This document shows positions 8,476-17,376 of a stretch of DNA of 64,000 nt, piece by piece. The translations under genes and the position numbers were made by a program. The DNA comes from JAHFUA01 sp963733935 (GTDB lineage Bacteria; Acidobacteriota; Terriglobia; Terriglobales; Acidobacteriaceae), in NCBI GenBank assembly GCA_963733935.1, contig CAVTEQ010000020.1:62001-126000 (forward strand), written 5' to 3'. Under the pieces are notes generated by a model. It had not been told where the DNA came from. It made no database searches and saw only the letters and a list, made by a program, of their open reading frames with translations. Within the stretch, counting starts at the first letter, position 1, and every line of letters starts with the position of its first letter.

Positions 8476-9184
8476 CGGCGGCGCGACCGAGTATCTGCGG
8501 GTCACCAATGTGCACGCCTTCTACGGCGAGTCGCACATCCTGCACGGCATGGACTTCCGCGTGAACCGCGGGGAGGTGGTGACGCTGCTGGGACGCAACG
8601 GCGCCGGGCGAACCACGAGCCTGAAAGCAATCCTCGGCCTGGTAAGCCGGCGCAGCGGTTCCATCATGGTCAACGGCCGTGAGACAGTGCACTGGCCGCC
8701 ACACCGCGTCGCCCGCCTCGGCGTGGGTTATTGCCCGGAGGAGCGTGGTATCTTCTCCAGCCTGAGCGCGGAGGAGAATCTGCTGCTCCCGCCGCGGATG
8801 ACCAGCGAGGGGATGAGCGTGGAAGAGATCTACTCCATGTTTCCCAATCTGAAGGAGCGCCGCAAGAGCCAAGGGACGCGGCTTTCCGGAGGCGAGCAGC
8901 AGATGCTGGCCATGGCGCGCATCCTACGCACCGGCGCCCGCCTGCTGTTGCTGGACGAAATTTCCGAAGGCCTGGCGCCGGTGATTGTCAAGAAGCTGGC
9001 CCTGGTGATTCGCCAGCTCAAAGAGAAGGGTTTTACCATCGTGCTGGTGGAGCAGAATTTCCGCTTCGCTGCGCCGCTGGCGGATCGGATGTATGTGGTG
9101 GAGCATGGCCGCATCGCGGTGGAAGTCGAGCGCCACGAGGTCGCGGAGAAGCAAGCGTTGCTGGAAGAACTGCTGGGTGTTTAG
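8468..9184 (+). CDS. livF: Branched-chain amino-acid type ABC transporter ATPase LivF
   Basis: The second ATPase of the importer, 238 residues. The start is a TTG at 8468 that overlaps the livG stop and has GGGAG just upstream. The signature LSGGEQQMLAMARIL, Walker B LLLLDEISEGLAP and switch VEQNFRF are intact. The Walker A reads GRNGAGRTT at 42-50, with Arg48 where most ATPases have the phosphate-binding Lys. From memory, similar Arg variants occur in some LivF proteins, so this may be a subfamily trait. It should heterodimerise with LivG beneath LivH and LivM. Confidence 0.93.
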   Translation: MDSGGATEYLRVTNVHAFYGESHILHGMDFRVNRGEVVTLLGRNGAGRTTSLKAILGLVSRRSGSIMVNGRETVHWPPHRVARLGVGYCPEERGIFSSLSAEENLLLPPRMTSEGMSVEEIYSMFPNLKERRKSQGTRLSGGEQQMLAMARILRTGARLLLLDEISEGLAPVIVKKLALVIRQLKEKGFTIVLVEQNFRFAAPLADRMYVVEHGRIAVEVERHEVAEKQALLEELLGV

Positions 9185-9249
9185 GGCCTTTATGACACGG
9201 GACTCCATCGGCGGAGCCCGCACAGCGTAATCAAAAGGAGGGAGACTCA

Positions 9250-10470
9250 ATGAGAAGCAAACTGTACGGCGTGCTGGCCGTGGTCGTGCTGTTGTGGGCG
9301 GCTACCGGAGCGTGGGCGCAGGCGAAAGGCAAGATTTCCGGCGGCGTGGTCAAGATTGGCGTGCTGGATGACATGTCTGGTCTGTACTCCGACATCGGCG
9401 GACAAGGGGACGCAGTAGCTGCGCAGATGGCCGTCGACCAGATGGGCGGCAAAGTTCTGGGCGCGCCCATCCAGGTGGTTTCCGCCGATCACCAGAACAA
9501 ACCTGATGTAGGGGCGACCAAAGCGCGGGAGTGGTATGACGGCGGCGTCAATGTAATCGTAGGCATGGTGAACTCCGGCGTCACGCTTGCGGTCAGCAAG
9601 GTGGCCAACGAAAAGCACCGGTTGGTTATCGATTCCGGCGCCGGTTCGACCCGGCTTACTAATGAAGACTGTAATCCCTACACCATTCATTACGAGTACG
9701 ACACCTATTCCACGGGCACGACTACGGCAAAGCCGATCGTGGCGCAGGGCGGCAAGACATGGTTCTTCCTGACCGCGGACTACGCCTTCGGCAAATCGCT
9801 GCAAGCCGACACCAGCAAATTCGTGGAAGCCGCCGGCGGTAAGGTTCTCGGCTCGGTTCTGCACCCGCTCAACGCTTCCGACTTCTCGTCTTTCCTGTTG
9901 CAGGCGCAGGCCTCGGGAGCGCAGGTGATTGGGCTGGCCAATGCCGGCGGCGACACCATCAATTCGGTGAAAGCCGCTTCTGAATTTGGCATCACCAAGA
10001 AGCAGAAGCTGGCGGCGCTTTTGATCTTCATCACCGATGTTCATTCTTTGGGCCTGAAAGCGGCGCAGGGTTTGTATGCCGCCACCGGCTTTTACTGGGA
10101 CCAGAACGACGACACCCGCAAATGGAGCAAGGCCTACGCGGCAAAGATGGGCGGCAAGATGCCGACCATGGTCCAGGCCGGAACCTACTCCTCCACCCTG
10201 CAATATCTGAAAGCCATCCAGGCAGCGGGAACGGACGATCCCGACGCCGTGGTAAAGAAGCTGAAAGAAATGACCCTGAACGATGCCACGGTGAAGGGCG
10301 GAAAGGTTCGCGCTGATGGCCGCATGGTGCACGACTTCTACCTCTACCAGGTGAAGACACCGAGCGAGTCCAAAGGGCCGTGGGACTATTACAAGCTGGT
10401 CAGCACGATTCCCGGTGACCAGGCGTTTCAACCGCTGGCACTGTCGCGCTGCCCGTTGATCAAGAAGTAG
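9250..10470 (+). CDS. ABC transporter substrate-binding protein, LivK-like (Peripla_BP_6)
   Basis: The periplasmic receptor of the importer. It has a clear signal peptide (MRSKLYGVLAVVVLLWAATGAWAQ) and a mature type I periplasmic-binding fold. The opening KIGVLDDMSGLYSDIGGQGD is typical of binding proteins for branched-chain amino acids, amides and aromatic acids. The subgroup (FFLTADYAFGKSLQ, DFSSFLLQAQASGAQVIGL) often takes ligands other than leucine, so the substrate is left open. A strong Shine-Dalgarno (AAAAGGAGGGAG) precedes ATG 9250. It lies between livF and livH in one operon. Confidence 0.93.
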   Translation: MRSKLYGVLAVVVLLWAATGAWAQAKGKISGGVVKIGVLDDMSGLYSDIGGQGDAVAAQMAVDQMGGKVLGAPIQVVSADHQNKPDVGATKAREWYDGGVNVIVGMVNSGVTLAVSKVANEKHRLVIDSGAGSTRLTNEDCNPYTIHYEYDTYSTGTTTAKPIVAQGGKTWFFLTADYAFGKSLQADTSKFVEAAGGKVLGSVLHPLNASDFSSFLLQAQASGAQVIGLANAGGDTINSVKAASEFGITKKQKLAALLIFITDVHSLGLKAAQGLYAATGFYWDQNDDTRKWSKAYAAKMGGKMPTMVQAGTYSSTLQYLKAIQAAGTDDPDAVVKKLKEMTLNDATVKGGKVRADGRMVHDFYLYQVKTPSESKGPWDYYKLVSTIPGDQAFQPLALSRCPLIKK

Positions 10471-10478
10471 GAAGACGC

Positions 10479-11366
10479 ATGACCGAAATCTTCGGAGTGC
10501 CGATAGCGGCATTGTTTGGACAGCTCGTGCTGGGCCTGGTGAATGGCTGTTTTTACGCCATGCTCAGCCTGGGGCTGGCCATCATCTTCGGCATGCTGAA
10601 CATCATCAACTTTGCCCACGGCGCCTTCTACATGATGGGCGCCGTGTTTACCTGGTTCCTGCTTTCTACCTGGAACATAAGCTGGTGGTGGGCACTATTG
10701 CTGGCGCCGCTGGCGGTGGCGATTTTCGGGATTGTGGTGGAGCGCGTCTTCCTGAAGCGGCTCTACAAGGTCGACCCTTTGTACGGGCTGCTGCTGACCT
10801 TCGGCCTGGCGCTAGTGATCGAAGGGCTCTTCCGCTACAAGTACGGGGTGTCGGGCCTTCCCTACGGCATTCCGGAAGTTTTCCAGGGGGCATTGAACCT
10901 GGGATTCATGTTCCTGCCCAAGTATCGGGCGATCGTCGTGCTGGCGACGCTGATCGTCTGCTTCACCACCTGGTTTGTCATCGAGCGCACGCAATTGGGA
11001 GCCTACCTGCGCGCGGGAACCGAAAATCCCCCGCTGGTGCAAGCCTTCGGCATTAACGTTCCGGTGATGATCACGCTGACTTATGCCATCGGCGTCGGCC
11101 TGGCCGGTCTGGCGGGGGTGCTGGCCGCGCCCACGCTGCAGGTCAGTCCGCTGATGGGATCGAACCTGATCATCGTGGTGTTTGCCGTGGTAGTAATCGG
11201 CGGCATGGGATCGATCCTGGGCTCGATCCTCACCGGGCTGGGGCTGGGCTTGATCGAGGGTCTGACGAAGGTCTTCTACTCGCAAGCCTCCAACACCGTG
11301 GTGTTCATGATCATGGCGCTGGTGCTGCTGGTCCGGCCGGCGGGGCTGTTCGGCAGGGAGAAATGA
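10479..11366 (+). CDS. livH: Branched-chain amino-acid type ABC transporter permease LivH
   Basis: The first inner-membrane permease of the importer, 295 residues with about eight hydrophobic helices. The N-terminal GLVNGCFYAMLSLGLAIIFG and NFAHGAFYMMGA are hallmark LivH motifs. The cytoplasmic loop RAGTENPPLVQAFGINV is the site that docks the ATPases. VVVIGGMGSILGSILTGLGLG is the conserved C-terminal segment. It starts 8 bp after the binding-protein gene and overlaps livM by 4 bp (ATGA). Confidence 0.95.
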   Translation: MTEIFGVPIAALFGQLVLGLVNGCFYAMLSLGLAIIFGMLNIINFAHGAFYMMGAVFTWFLLSTWNISWWWALLLAPLAVAIFGIVVERVFLKRLYKVDPLYGLLLTFGLALVIEGLFRYKYGVSGLPYGIPEVFQGALNLGFMFLPKYRAIVVLATLIVCFTTWFVIERTQLGAYLRAGTENPPLVQAFGINVPVMITLTYAIGVGLAGLAGVLAAPTLQVSPLMGSNLIIVVFAVVVIGGMGSILGSILTGLGLGLIEGLTKVFYSQASNTVVFMIMALVLLVRPAGLFGREK

Positions 11367-12307
11367 GCAACGCGCGACTTCGCCTGTTGGGCTACGCCTT
11401 GCTGCTGGCCATGGGCCTGCTCGCGCCTTTGGTCATCTATCCCGTATTCCTGATGTACGCGCTGTGCTTCGCCCTGTTTGCCTGCGCCTTCAACCTGCTG
11501 CTCGGCTACACGGGGCTGCTCTCCTTCGGACACGCCGCCTTCTTCGGCACCGCTGCCTACATCACCGGCTACGCCGCCAAAGTGCTGGGAATCTCCACCG
11601 GTCTTGCCATCGTGGCCGGGACGGCAGCGGCGGTGCTGCTGGGCATCATCTTCGGCGGCCTCTCCATCCGGCGGCAGGGGATTTATTTCGCCATGATCAC
11701 TTTGGCGCTGGCCCAGTTGATGTTTTTCGTCTATCTACAGGCACCCTTCACCGGCGGGGAAGACGGTCTGCAGGCCATTCCCCGCGGCAAGTTGCTGTGG
11801 GTGATCAACCTGGAGAAGGACCTCAATCTCTACTACGTGGTGTTCGCCATCTTTCTGTTCGGCTTTCTGCTGATCTATCGCACTATTCACTCGCCGTTTG
11901 GGCAGGTGCTGAAAGCCATCCGCGAGAACGAGCCGCGCGCCACCTCGCTGGGATATGACGTCAACAAATACAAGCTGATGGCCTTCGTTCTGTCCGCAGG
12001 GCTGGCCGGCTTGGCCGGCGCCACCAACGCCATCGTGTTCACCTCCGTTACCCTGACCGACGTCGACTGGCACACTTCCGGCGACGTGGTCCTGATGACG
12101 CTCCTGGGCGGCATGGGCTCCATCTTCGGACCGGTGGTGGGAGCGTTCTCCATCGTGACACTCGAAAGCAAGCTCTCTGACAAAGTGGGCTCGCTGGTGA
12201 CGGTGATCATCGGCGCCATCTTCGTCATCTGCGTGCTGCTGTTCCGCCGCGGAATCGTGGGCGAGATTCAGGGACTTTACCGGCGGGTGGTGGGTAACAG
12301 AGCGTAA
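11363..12307 (+). CDS. livM: Branched-chain amino-acid type ABC transporter permease LivM
   Basis: The second permease subunit, 314 residues with about nine membrane segments. YTGLLSFGHAAFFGTAAY and the ATPase-docking loop AIRENEPRATSLGYDVNKYK are characteristic of LivM. The segment VLMTLLGGMGSIFGPVVGA is the conserved C-terminal motif. Translation is coupled to livH through an ATGA overlap. It ends the transporter part of the operon. A 101-bp gap separates it from the 3-hydroxybutyrate dehydrogenase gene, which may be co-transcribed. Confidence 0.95.
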   Translation: MSNARLRLLGYALLLAMGLLAPLVIYPVFLMYALCFALFACAFNLLLGYTGLLSFGHAAFFGTAAYITGYAAKVLGISTGLAIVAGTAAAVLLGIIFGGLSIRRQGIYFAMITLALAQLMFFVYLQAPFTGGEDGLQAIPRGKLLWVINLEKDLNLYYVVFAIFLFGFLLIYRTIHSPFGQVLKAIRENEPRATSLGYDVNKYKLMAFVLSAGLAGLAGATNAIVFTSVTLTDVDWHTSGDVVLMTLLGGMGSIFGPVVGAFSIVTLESKLSDKVGSLVTVIIGAIFVICVLLFRRGIVGEIQGLYRRVVGNRA

Positions 12308-12408
12308 AGGTACCTGACATATATTTCATCTTGGTAGACGGTCACGATGGATCTGGGTTTATCCTCGCGCAGAAGAAAGTTTTCATTTGATAATTCGGGA
12401 GCACTTAA

Positions 12409-13191
12409 ATGTTAAAAGGACGCAAAGCCATCGTTACCGGATCAACCAGCGGCATCGGGCTGGGAGTCGCGCGAGCACTTGCCTGTCAGGGTTGCGCCAT
12501 CATGATGAACGGTTTCGGCGATGCCGCCGAGATTGAGGCCCTGCGCGCCGGGATGGAAAAAGACTTTGGCGTGCAGGCTGTATTTAACGGCGCCGATCTC
12601 TCCAAGGCTGCTGGCTGCGAGCAACTGGTCGCCGACGCGGAGAAGCGTCTCGGGGGAGTGGACATCCTGGTGAACAACGCCGGCATTCAGTTCGTCTCGC
12701 CCATCGAAAACTTCCCTCCCGACCGCTGGGACGCCATCATCGCCGTTAACCTTTCCTCGGCGTTTCACACCATTCGCGTGGCCTTGCCGGGAATGCGCCG
12801 GCGTGGCTGGGGGCGGCTGATCAACACCGCCTCGACGCACGGGCTGGTCGCCTCGATCAACAAGGTGGCCTACGTTGCCGCCAAGCACGGCATCGTCGGA
12901 CTGACCAAAGTGGTGGCGCTCGAGACCGCCAAGTCGGGGATTACCTGCAACGCCATCTGTCCCGGCTGGGTCAAGACGCCGCTGGTCGCAAAGCAGATCG
13001 AGGCGCGCGCTAAGAACGAAGGGATCCCAATCGCCCAGGCCGAACACGACCTGCTGGCGGAGAAGCAGCCGACTGAGCGCTTCACTACCGTGGAGCAAAT
13101 CGGCGCGCTGGCGGTGTTCCTGTGCAGTGAGGGCGCGGCGAACATGACGGGAGCGGCCATCCCGGTTGACGGCTGCTGGACTGCGCAGTGA
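12409..13191 (+). CDS. 3-hydroxybutyrate dehydrogenase-like SDR
   Basis: A short-chain dehydrogenase of 260 residues. The NAD-binding motif TGSTSGIG lies at 10-17 and NNAG at 89-92. The catalytic residues are Ser142, Tyr155 and Lys159. The C-terminal half (CPGWVKTPLV, AEHDLLAEKQPTERF and GAAIPVDGCWTAQ) matches bacterial D-3-hydroxybutyrate dehydrogenases, which oxidise 3-hydroxybutyrate to acetoacetate. Placement downstream of the liv-type importer suggests, by inference, that the importer may feed carboxylate catabolism. It converges end to end with the next gene, with no spacer. Confidence 0.82.
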   Translation: MLKGRKAIVTGSTSGIGLGVARALACQGCAIMMNGFGDAAEIEALRAGMEKDFGVQAVFNGADLSKAAGCEQLVADAEKRLGGVDILVNNAGIQFVSPIENFPPDRWDAIIAVNLSSAFHTIRVALPGMRRRGWGRLINTASTHGLVASINKVAYVAAKHGIVGLTKVVALETAKSGITCNAICPGWVKTPLVAKQIEARAKNEGIPIAQAEHDLLAEKQPTERFTTVEQIGALAVFLCSEGAANMTGAAIPVDGCWTAQ

Positions 13192-14295
13192 TCACCAGAC
13201 GCCTTTATCGCTTCCCGTCAGCCTGAACGCCAGGGCTGCGGCCGATGCCAGTGGCGGCAGAAGGCTGAGCCGTAAGGTCGCCGTTAGCTCGCCGCGCGAT
13301 GCCGTACGCATTACCTGCGCGGTATAGAGCTTTGCGCCGTGTGGCAGGATGGGCACGCGCAGGAATTTTCTCTTGGCGTAGATCGTGTCTCCCCCGAAGC
13401 GCGCGGCTGATAACACTGACGCCGGCAGCTCCAGCGGCCTCCCGCGATAGCGCTCGACCCAGTCCGAAACCACTCGCAGGAACGTCGCCACTCCCGGCCA
13501 AATGCCCGCCTGCTCGGACGCGAGCTGCAATTCGGCATAGTCGAGCGCGCCGGCGTCGAGGAGAGCGGCCGTGTCCAAAATGTCGCACACGCGAAAATAG
13601 AAGTGGCGATACATGCGCTGCAGTGTGGCTTCGATGATTCGTTCCTCGGGCGCCGGCACCAGGAAGGTGTAGCCGCCGACTTGGCGCGGAACACGGCGGT
13701 TGATGAAGCGGCGCGCCAGCTCGGTGTGCTCCCCGGTCTGCCCCAGCCGGCGGGCGTGGACTTCCACGGACTCCCGCAGATCGGGCACGCGGAAGTTCCA
13801 TTTATTGGCCAGGCGGTCGCCCCAACTGCGCACCTCGATCTGCGCTCGGAATCTTTCCGTCATCACGGTCACGACCTGCTGCTCGTCGGCGGTGGTGAAG
13901 AGGTCAAGATCGTTACCCAGGTCCGGCCAGTGGTCGAGCGACTTCATCACCGTCACCGGGCAGCCGGCAGCCTCAAGTTCGCGGCAGATGGCGCTGAGTA
14001 TGGGAAGCGCACGGCGGATGCGCTCCTGCTCATCAGTTATGGCTGCGATCGCCCACTGGCTGAGCTCCGAATCGCCGCTCTCCGAGACGATCCGCTCCAG
14101 GGCGCGGATCACGACGTGATGCGCATCGGCGAGGGCGACGAATTCTGCGCGCGCGTCGGGATCGAGCCCGCCCACGTAGCCGATCGCCGCAGCATTGGGG
14201 CCAGACTTCAACGTCAGCAAACAAAAAACGTGCAGAGCCTTTTTGTGGTCGATCCCAGGCATTATGTTGGGTCCGCCGAAAAGCTGTGAAGCCAA
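13192..14295 (-). CDS. Uncharacterised nucleotidyltransferase family protein (NTP_transf_5-like)
   Basis: A 367-residue soluble protein. Around residues 117-135, VMKSLDHWPDLGNDLDLF resembles the GxD/DxD metal site of the NTP_transf_5 group, in which two acids coordinate Mg2+ for nucleotidyl transfer. The later pattern PAPEERIIEATLQRMYRHFYFRVCDILDTAAL fits the helical C-terminal domain of that group. Members are often near polysaccharide or sugar-transfer genes, but no such genes are adjacent here. The catalytic claim rests on the one motif. Alternative starts exist near MPGIDHKKALH. Confidence 0.6.
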   Translation of the reverse strand: MASQLFGGPNIMPGIDHKKALHVFCLLTLKSGPNAAAIGYVGGLDPDARAEFVALADAHHVVIRALERIVSESGDSELSQWAIAAITDEQERIRRALPILSAICRELEAAGCPVTVMKSLDHWPDLGNDLDLFTTADEQQVVTVMTERFRAQIEVRSWGDRLANKWNFRVPDLRESVEVHARRLGQTGEHTELARRFINRRVPRQVGGYTFLVPAPEERIIEATLQRMYRHFYFRVCDILDTAALLDAGALDYAELQLASEQAGIWPGVATFLRVVSDWVERYRGRPLELPASVLSAARFGGDTIYAKRKFLRVPILPHGAKLYTAQVMRTASRGELTATLRLSLLPPLASAAALAFRLTGSDKGVW

Positions 14296-14337
14296 CTTCT
14301 AAGATGAGAATGGCTGCGAATGGGATGGCAGGACACA

Positions 14338-14416
14338 TTTGTAATTTGTAATTGGTAGTTTGAAATTTCGAGGAAGCGGGTTTGACAATTACAAATTACC
14401 AATTAGAAATTGCCAA
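14338..14416. repeat. Palindromic AT-rich spacer of TAATTTG/TAATTGG words
   Basis: Near-tandem words TAATTTG, TAATTGG and their reverse complements CAATTAC, CAAATTACC are arranged as two opposing arms around a short GC-rich centre. It separates the divergent nucleotidyltransferase and ubiD genes. A second spacer with the same vocabulary lies at 41771-41875, 27 kb away, which makes this a dispersed family and not chance A+T richness. Confidence 0.85.
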
Positions 14417-14421
14417 TCCTC

Positions 14422-14427
14422 TATAAT
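14422..14427 (+). promoter_or_regulatory. Possible -10 box of ubiD
   Basis: A perfect TATAAT lies 25 bp upstream of the proposed ubiD start at 14452. No well-spaced -35 is visible: TTGACA at 14382-14387 is too far away, and TTACCA at 14396 is at 20 bp. A weak call. Confidence 0.3.
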
Positions 14428-14451
14428 CTTCCGCTGCCTTCCGGAGAGAGC

Positions 14452-16054
14452 TTGTCCTACACCGACCTGCGAGACTGGATTTCCGCCCTCGACCGCGCCG
14501 GGGAACTAAAACACGTGCGCGCCGAAGTGGACCCGATCCTGGAGATCACCGAGATTACCGACCGGGTCTCGAAGTCCGCCGGCGGGGGGCCGGCGCTGCT
14601 GTTCGAGAACGTCAAGGGACATCGCGGCTGGCAGGTGTTGATCAACCAGTATGGTTCGGCGCGCCGCATGCGCCTGGCGCTGGGAGTGGAATCGTTGGAC
14701 GAGATCGCGGCCCGCATCCACCAGTTCCTGGACGTGAAATCACCTGAAGGCCTGTTGGAAAAGATCAAGATGCTGCCCATGTTGGCCGAGATGGGCAAAT
14801 TCTTCCCCAAGACCGTGGGCAGCGGGCCGTGCAAGGAGGTCATCCGCCGCGACAACTTCGACCTGCTGCACATGCCCGTGCTCCAATGCTGGCCCAAGGA
14901 TGCCGGCCGATTTATTACTCTGCCCTGCGTGATCACGCGCGATCCCCGCAGCGGCAAGCGTAACGTCGGGATGTACCGCATGCAGGTCTACGACGCGCGC
15001 ACTGCCGGGATGCACTGGCAGCGGCAGAAGGTCGGCGCTGAGCACTATCGCGACGCCATGCGCGCCGCCGTCGGCAATCCTGATGTGGGGCGGCCGCCCT
15101 CGGCCGGGGTCCCCAGCAAACCCGATTTTGGTTTGCTGGGGTGGTCGGCCGCCGCCGTTGACTTTATGGCCCGCAGCGGTGGCGGCGCCGTCGAAGCTGC
15201 CAGGCGAACGTCCGAAAGGAAAGCTGGAAGTTGCCGTTGCCATCGGTACCGAGCCTGCGCTGACGTTCGCATCCGTTGTCCCGGCGCCGCCCGATGTCGA
15301 AGAATTCATGATCGCCGGCTTCCTGCGCCAGAAGCCGGTGGAGCTAGTGAAGTGCGAAACGGTCGATCTGGAAGTTCCGGCCACGGCGGAGATCATGCTG
15401 GAGGGCTACGTCAACCTCGACGAGCTTCGCACGGAAGGGCCTTTTGGTGATCACACGGGCTTTTATTCGCTGGAAGACCTGTATCCCGTCTTCCACGTCA
15501 CCTGCGTAACCCACCGCAAGAACCCGATCTATGCCACCACCATCGTGGGCAAGCCGCCCATGGAAGACGCCTGGATCGGCAAGGCCATCGAGCGCATCTT
15601 CCTGCCGCTGATGCGGGTGACGCTGCCCGAGATCGTCGACGTGAATCTGCCGGTCGAAGCTGTCTTTCACAACCTGATGATCGTGTCGATCCGCAAGTCG
15701 TATCCGGGGCACGCGCGCAAGGTGATGAATGGCATCTGGGCCATGGGGCAGGCGATGTTCACCAAGTGCATCGTCGTGGTGGACGAAGATTGCGACGTGC
15801 AGAACGTGCGCGAGGTGGTGCTGCGGGTGGCCAACCACATCGATCCCGAGCGCGACATCCAGTTCACCCTCGGCCCGGTGGATTCGCTCGACCATTCCTC
15901 CCGGCTGCCCAATTTCGGCTCGAAGATGGGCATCGACGCCACGCGCAAATGGCCGACCGAGGGCTTCACCCGCCCGTGGCCCGAGGAGATCCGGATGGAC
16001 GAGACCACCAAGCGGCGCGTGGACGCGATCTGGAAGCAACTAGGAATCGATTGA
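14452..16054 (+). CDS. UbiD family decarboxylase, frame broken near 15075-15195
   Basis: A prenylated-FMN-dependent (de)carboxylase. The N-terminal part (SYTDLRDWISALDRAGELKHV to MHWQRQKVGAEHYRDAM) reads in one frame, and the C-terminal part (KLPGERPKGKLEVAVAIG to the end) reads in the +1 frame. Conserved stretches include DLEVPATAEIMLEGYV, which carries the acidic residues of the active site, EGPFGDHTGFY and KMGIDATRKWP. A TTG at 14452 with GGAG 5 bp upstream is the likely start. The break falls in an insert of about 120 bp carrying a strong hairpin (15111-15141). It may be a real disruption, or an in-frame insertion plus one sequencing error. The UbiX partner is not in the window, so the substrate is unknown. 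Confidence 0.85.
15066..15193. repeat. Palindromic insert within ubiD flanked by 8-bp direct repeats
   Basis: CGCCGTCG occurs at 15066-15073 and again at 15186-15193, exactly 120 bp apart. Between them lies a perfect 12-bp stem, CCCCAGCAAACC (15111-15122) against GGTTTGCTGGGG (15130-15141), with outer GGCGGCCG/CGGCCGCC-type arms. The loop and arms resemble the CCCCAG...CTGGGG palindromes at 33964, 35298 and 35560. UbiD relatives have only a short linker here. Small mobile palindrome inserted with target duplication is my reading; the direct repeat could be chance in such GC-rich sequence. Confidence 0.6.
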
Positions 16055-16137
16055 GGTTTGCGCCATCAGACCGCCGAGGTTTCCACCACGGAGACACAGA
16101 GCAACCAAAGAAGCCCTGCGTCTCCGCGAGGGCGGCT

Positions 16138-16626
16138 CTACTTGGGAAGTGTGTAAGTGCCGGTGCAGGTCCAGTTCGTGGAGCCGTCCGCACTTCCCGT
16201 TCCCTTGCAGGTGCCGCTAGCCTTGATGCCTTTGAATTTTCCCGTTCCGCCGGTGGCCTGCCACTTGTCGGACCCCGACTGCATCTTGCCGTCCTTGATG
16301 GTGACGGTGGTCTGTAAGGTGTAGTTGATCTTGTCTCCGTTGGCCATGGTCTCCACGAAAATGCCGTGGCCCTTGGAGCTGTTGCCGGTAACTTCGGCGA
16401 ACTCCGTCCCGGTACCCTCTTTCTCTTTCACGCCTCCGATTTCCCCCTTGGTGGAGGTGCACTTGATCTGGTCAATCGCGTAGGCATGGTTGGGCTGATC
16501 TCCGGTCTCGATGCTATTGGCCATGGCCGGTTTTCCGCACGCCCATCCGTTTGCCACCTTGCCCTGCGCCAGGGCCACTGTGGCGCACAGGCACACCAGG
16601 CCCAGCACCAATACTGGCTTTCGCAT
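16138..16626 (-). CDS. Small exported beta-barrel-like protein, function unknown
   Basis: A 162-residue protein with a signal peptide (MRKPVLVLGLVCLCATVALAQ). The start follows GGGAGGAAAGTT, a good ribosome binding site. The mature part is rich in Gly, Thr and Lys with alternating strands (NYTLQTTVTIKDGKM, WQATGGTGKFKGIKASGTCKG) and four cysteines that could form disulfides. The pattern recalls secreted calycin or allene-oxide-cyclase-like barrels, which often share the TGGTGKFKGI turn, but this is only a resemblance. It is on the same strand as the exported cupin gene upstream. Confidence 0.65.
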   Translation of the reverse strand: MRKPVLVLGLVCLCATVALAQGKVANGWACGKPAMANSIETGDQPNHAYAIDQIKCTSTKGEIGGVKEKEGTGTEFAEVTGNSSKGHGIFVETMANGDKINYTLQTTVTIKDGKMQSGSDKWQATGGTGKFKGIKASGTCKGTGSADGSTNWTCTGTYTLPK

Positions 16627-16751
16627 AACTTTCCTCCCTGTTGAGAAGCTGACAGCGGGCCACTATACGCCTGCCACCAGGCCGCGACTAGACTTTTCTC
16701 CAGCAACAAAGGGCTGCCGAGGCGGCCTTGGACTGTCATCCCCTGAGGGGC

Positions 16752-17168
16752 CTACTTGTTATCTGTGATTGCGACCGGCTTGGCACTCGCAACCTTGGCG
16801 GCGCCACCCTTGCCTTTCAGTTCTATTACGATCACGTCGAAAGGCTTGTCGGTTTGGTCTTCCGGCAAGTGAGTTTGGGCGGGGACGTAGCGTGTGTCGC
16901 CTGCCTTAACCTTCTCGTCAACGGTCTTTCCGCCGGGGATAGTGAAATGAATTGTGCCGTCGGTGAGGAACACGGCCACACTGTTGGGATGACTGTGCAT
17001 CACTGATTTCTCATGCGCGCCATAGTGGACCCTCAGTATGCGTACCTGCTCGTTCTCGCTGACCACCGTGTAATGCTTCGGATCAACCTTGGCCGCATCC
17101 TGGGCCGAGAGGATTGGGGCGAGGAACAGGCACACCGCCACCGCAAACAACGCTAGTCGTACTCGCAT
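16752..17168 (-). CDS. Exported cupin-domain protein
   Basis: A 138-residue protein from the ATG at 17168, which has GGAGAGCAAC directly upstream. The further in-frame ATG at 17213 is rejected. The signal peptide is MRVRLALFAVAVCLFLAPILSAQ. The mature part is a single cupin barrel: VHYGAHEKSVMHSHPNSVAVFL supplies the metal-binding His pair, and GDTRYVPAQTHLPEDQTDKPF forms the second motif. Such small periplasmic cupins often bind a divalent metal. No enzymatic activity is predicted with confidence. Confidence 0.85.
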   Translation of the reverse strand: MRVRLALFAVAVCLFLAPILSAQDAAKVDPKHYTVVSENEQVRILRVHYGAHEKSVMHSHPNSVAVFLTDGTIHFTIPGGKTVDEKVKAGDTRYVPAQTHLPEDQTDKPFDVIVIELKGKGGAAKVASAKPVAITDNK

Positions 17169-17376
17169 GTTGCTCTCCACATGTTTTGCAGGATTTGCTG
17201 AAAAGCGGCGCAACCTTACTCCGCAGGCAGGCCAATGTCAATCGGTGGGAGTACACGGATAAACACGCGTGAATGCTGCAAACTTCTGGTTCCGGCGCGA
17301 GGGTTCGTGTACACTTCGGCGGCCCAAAACTCCAACAATTCGAAGGCTGGTCTAAACTTACATGAGGAAGGAAATC

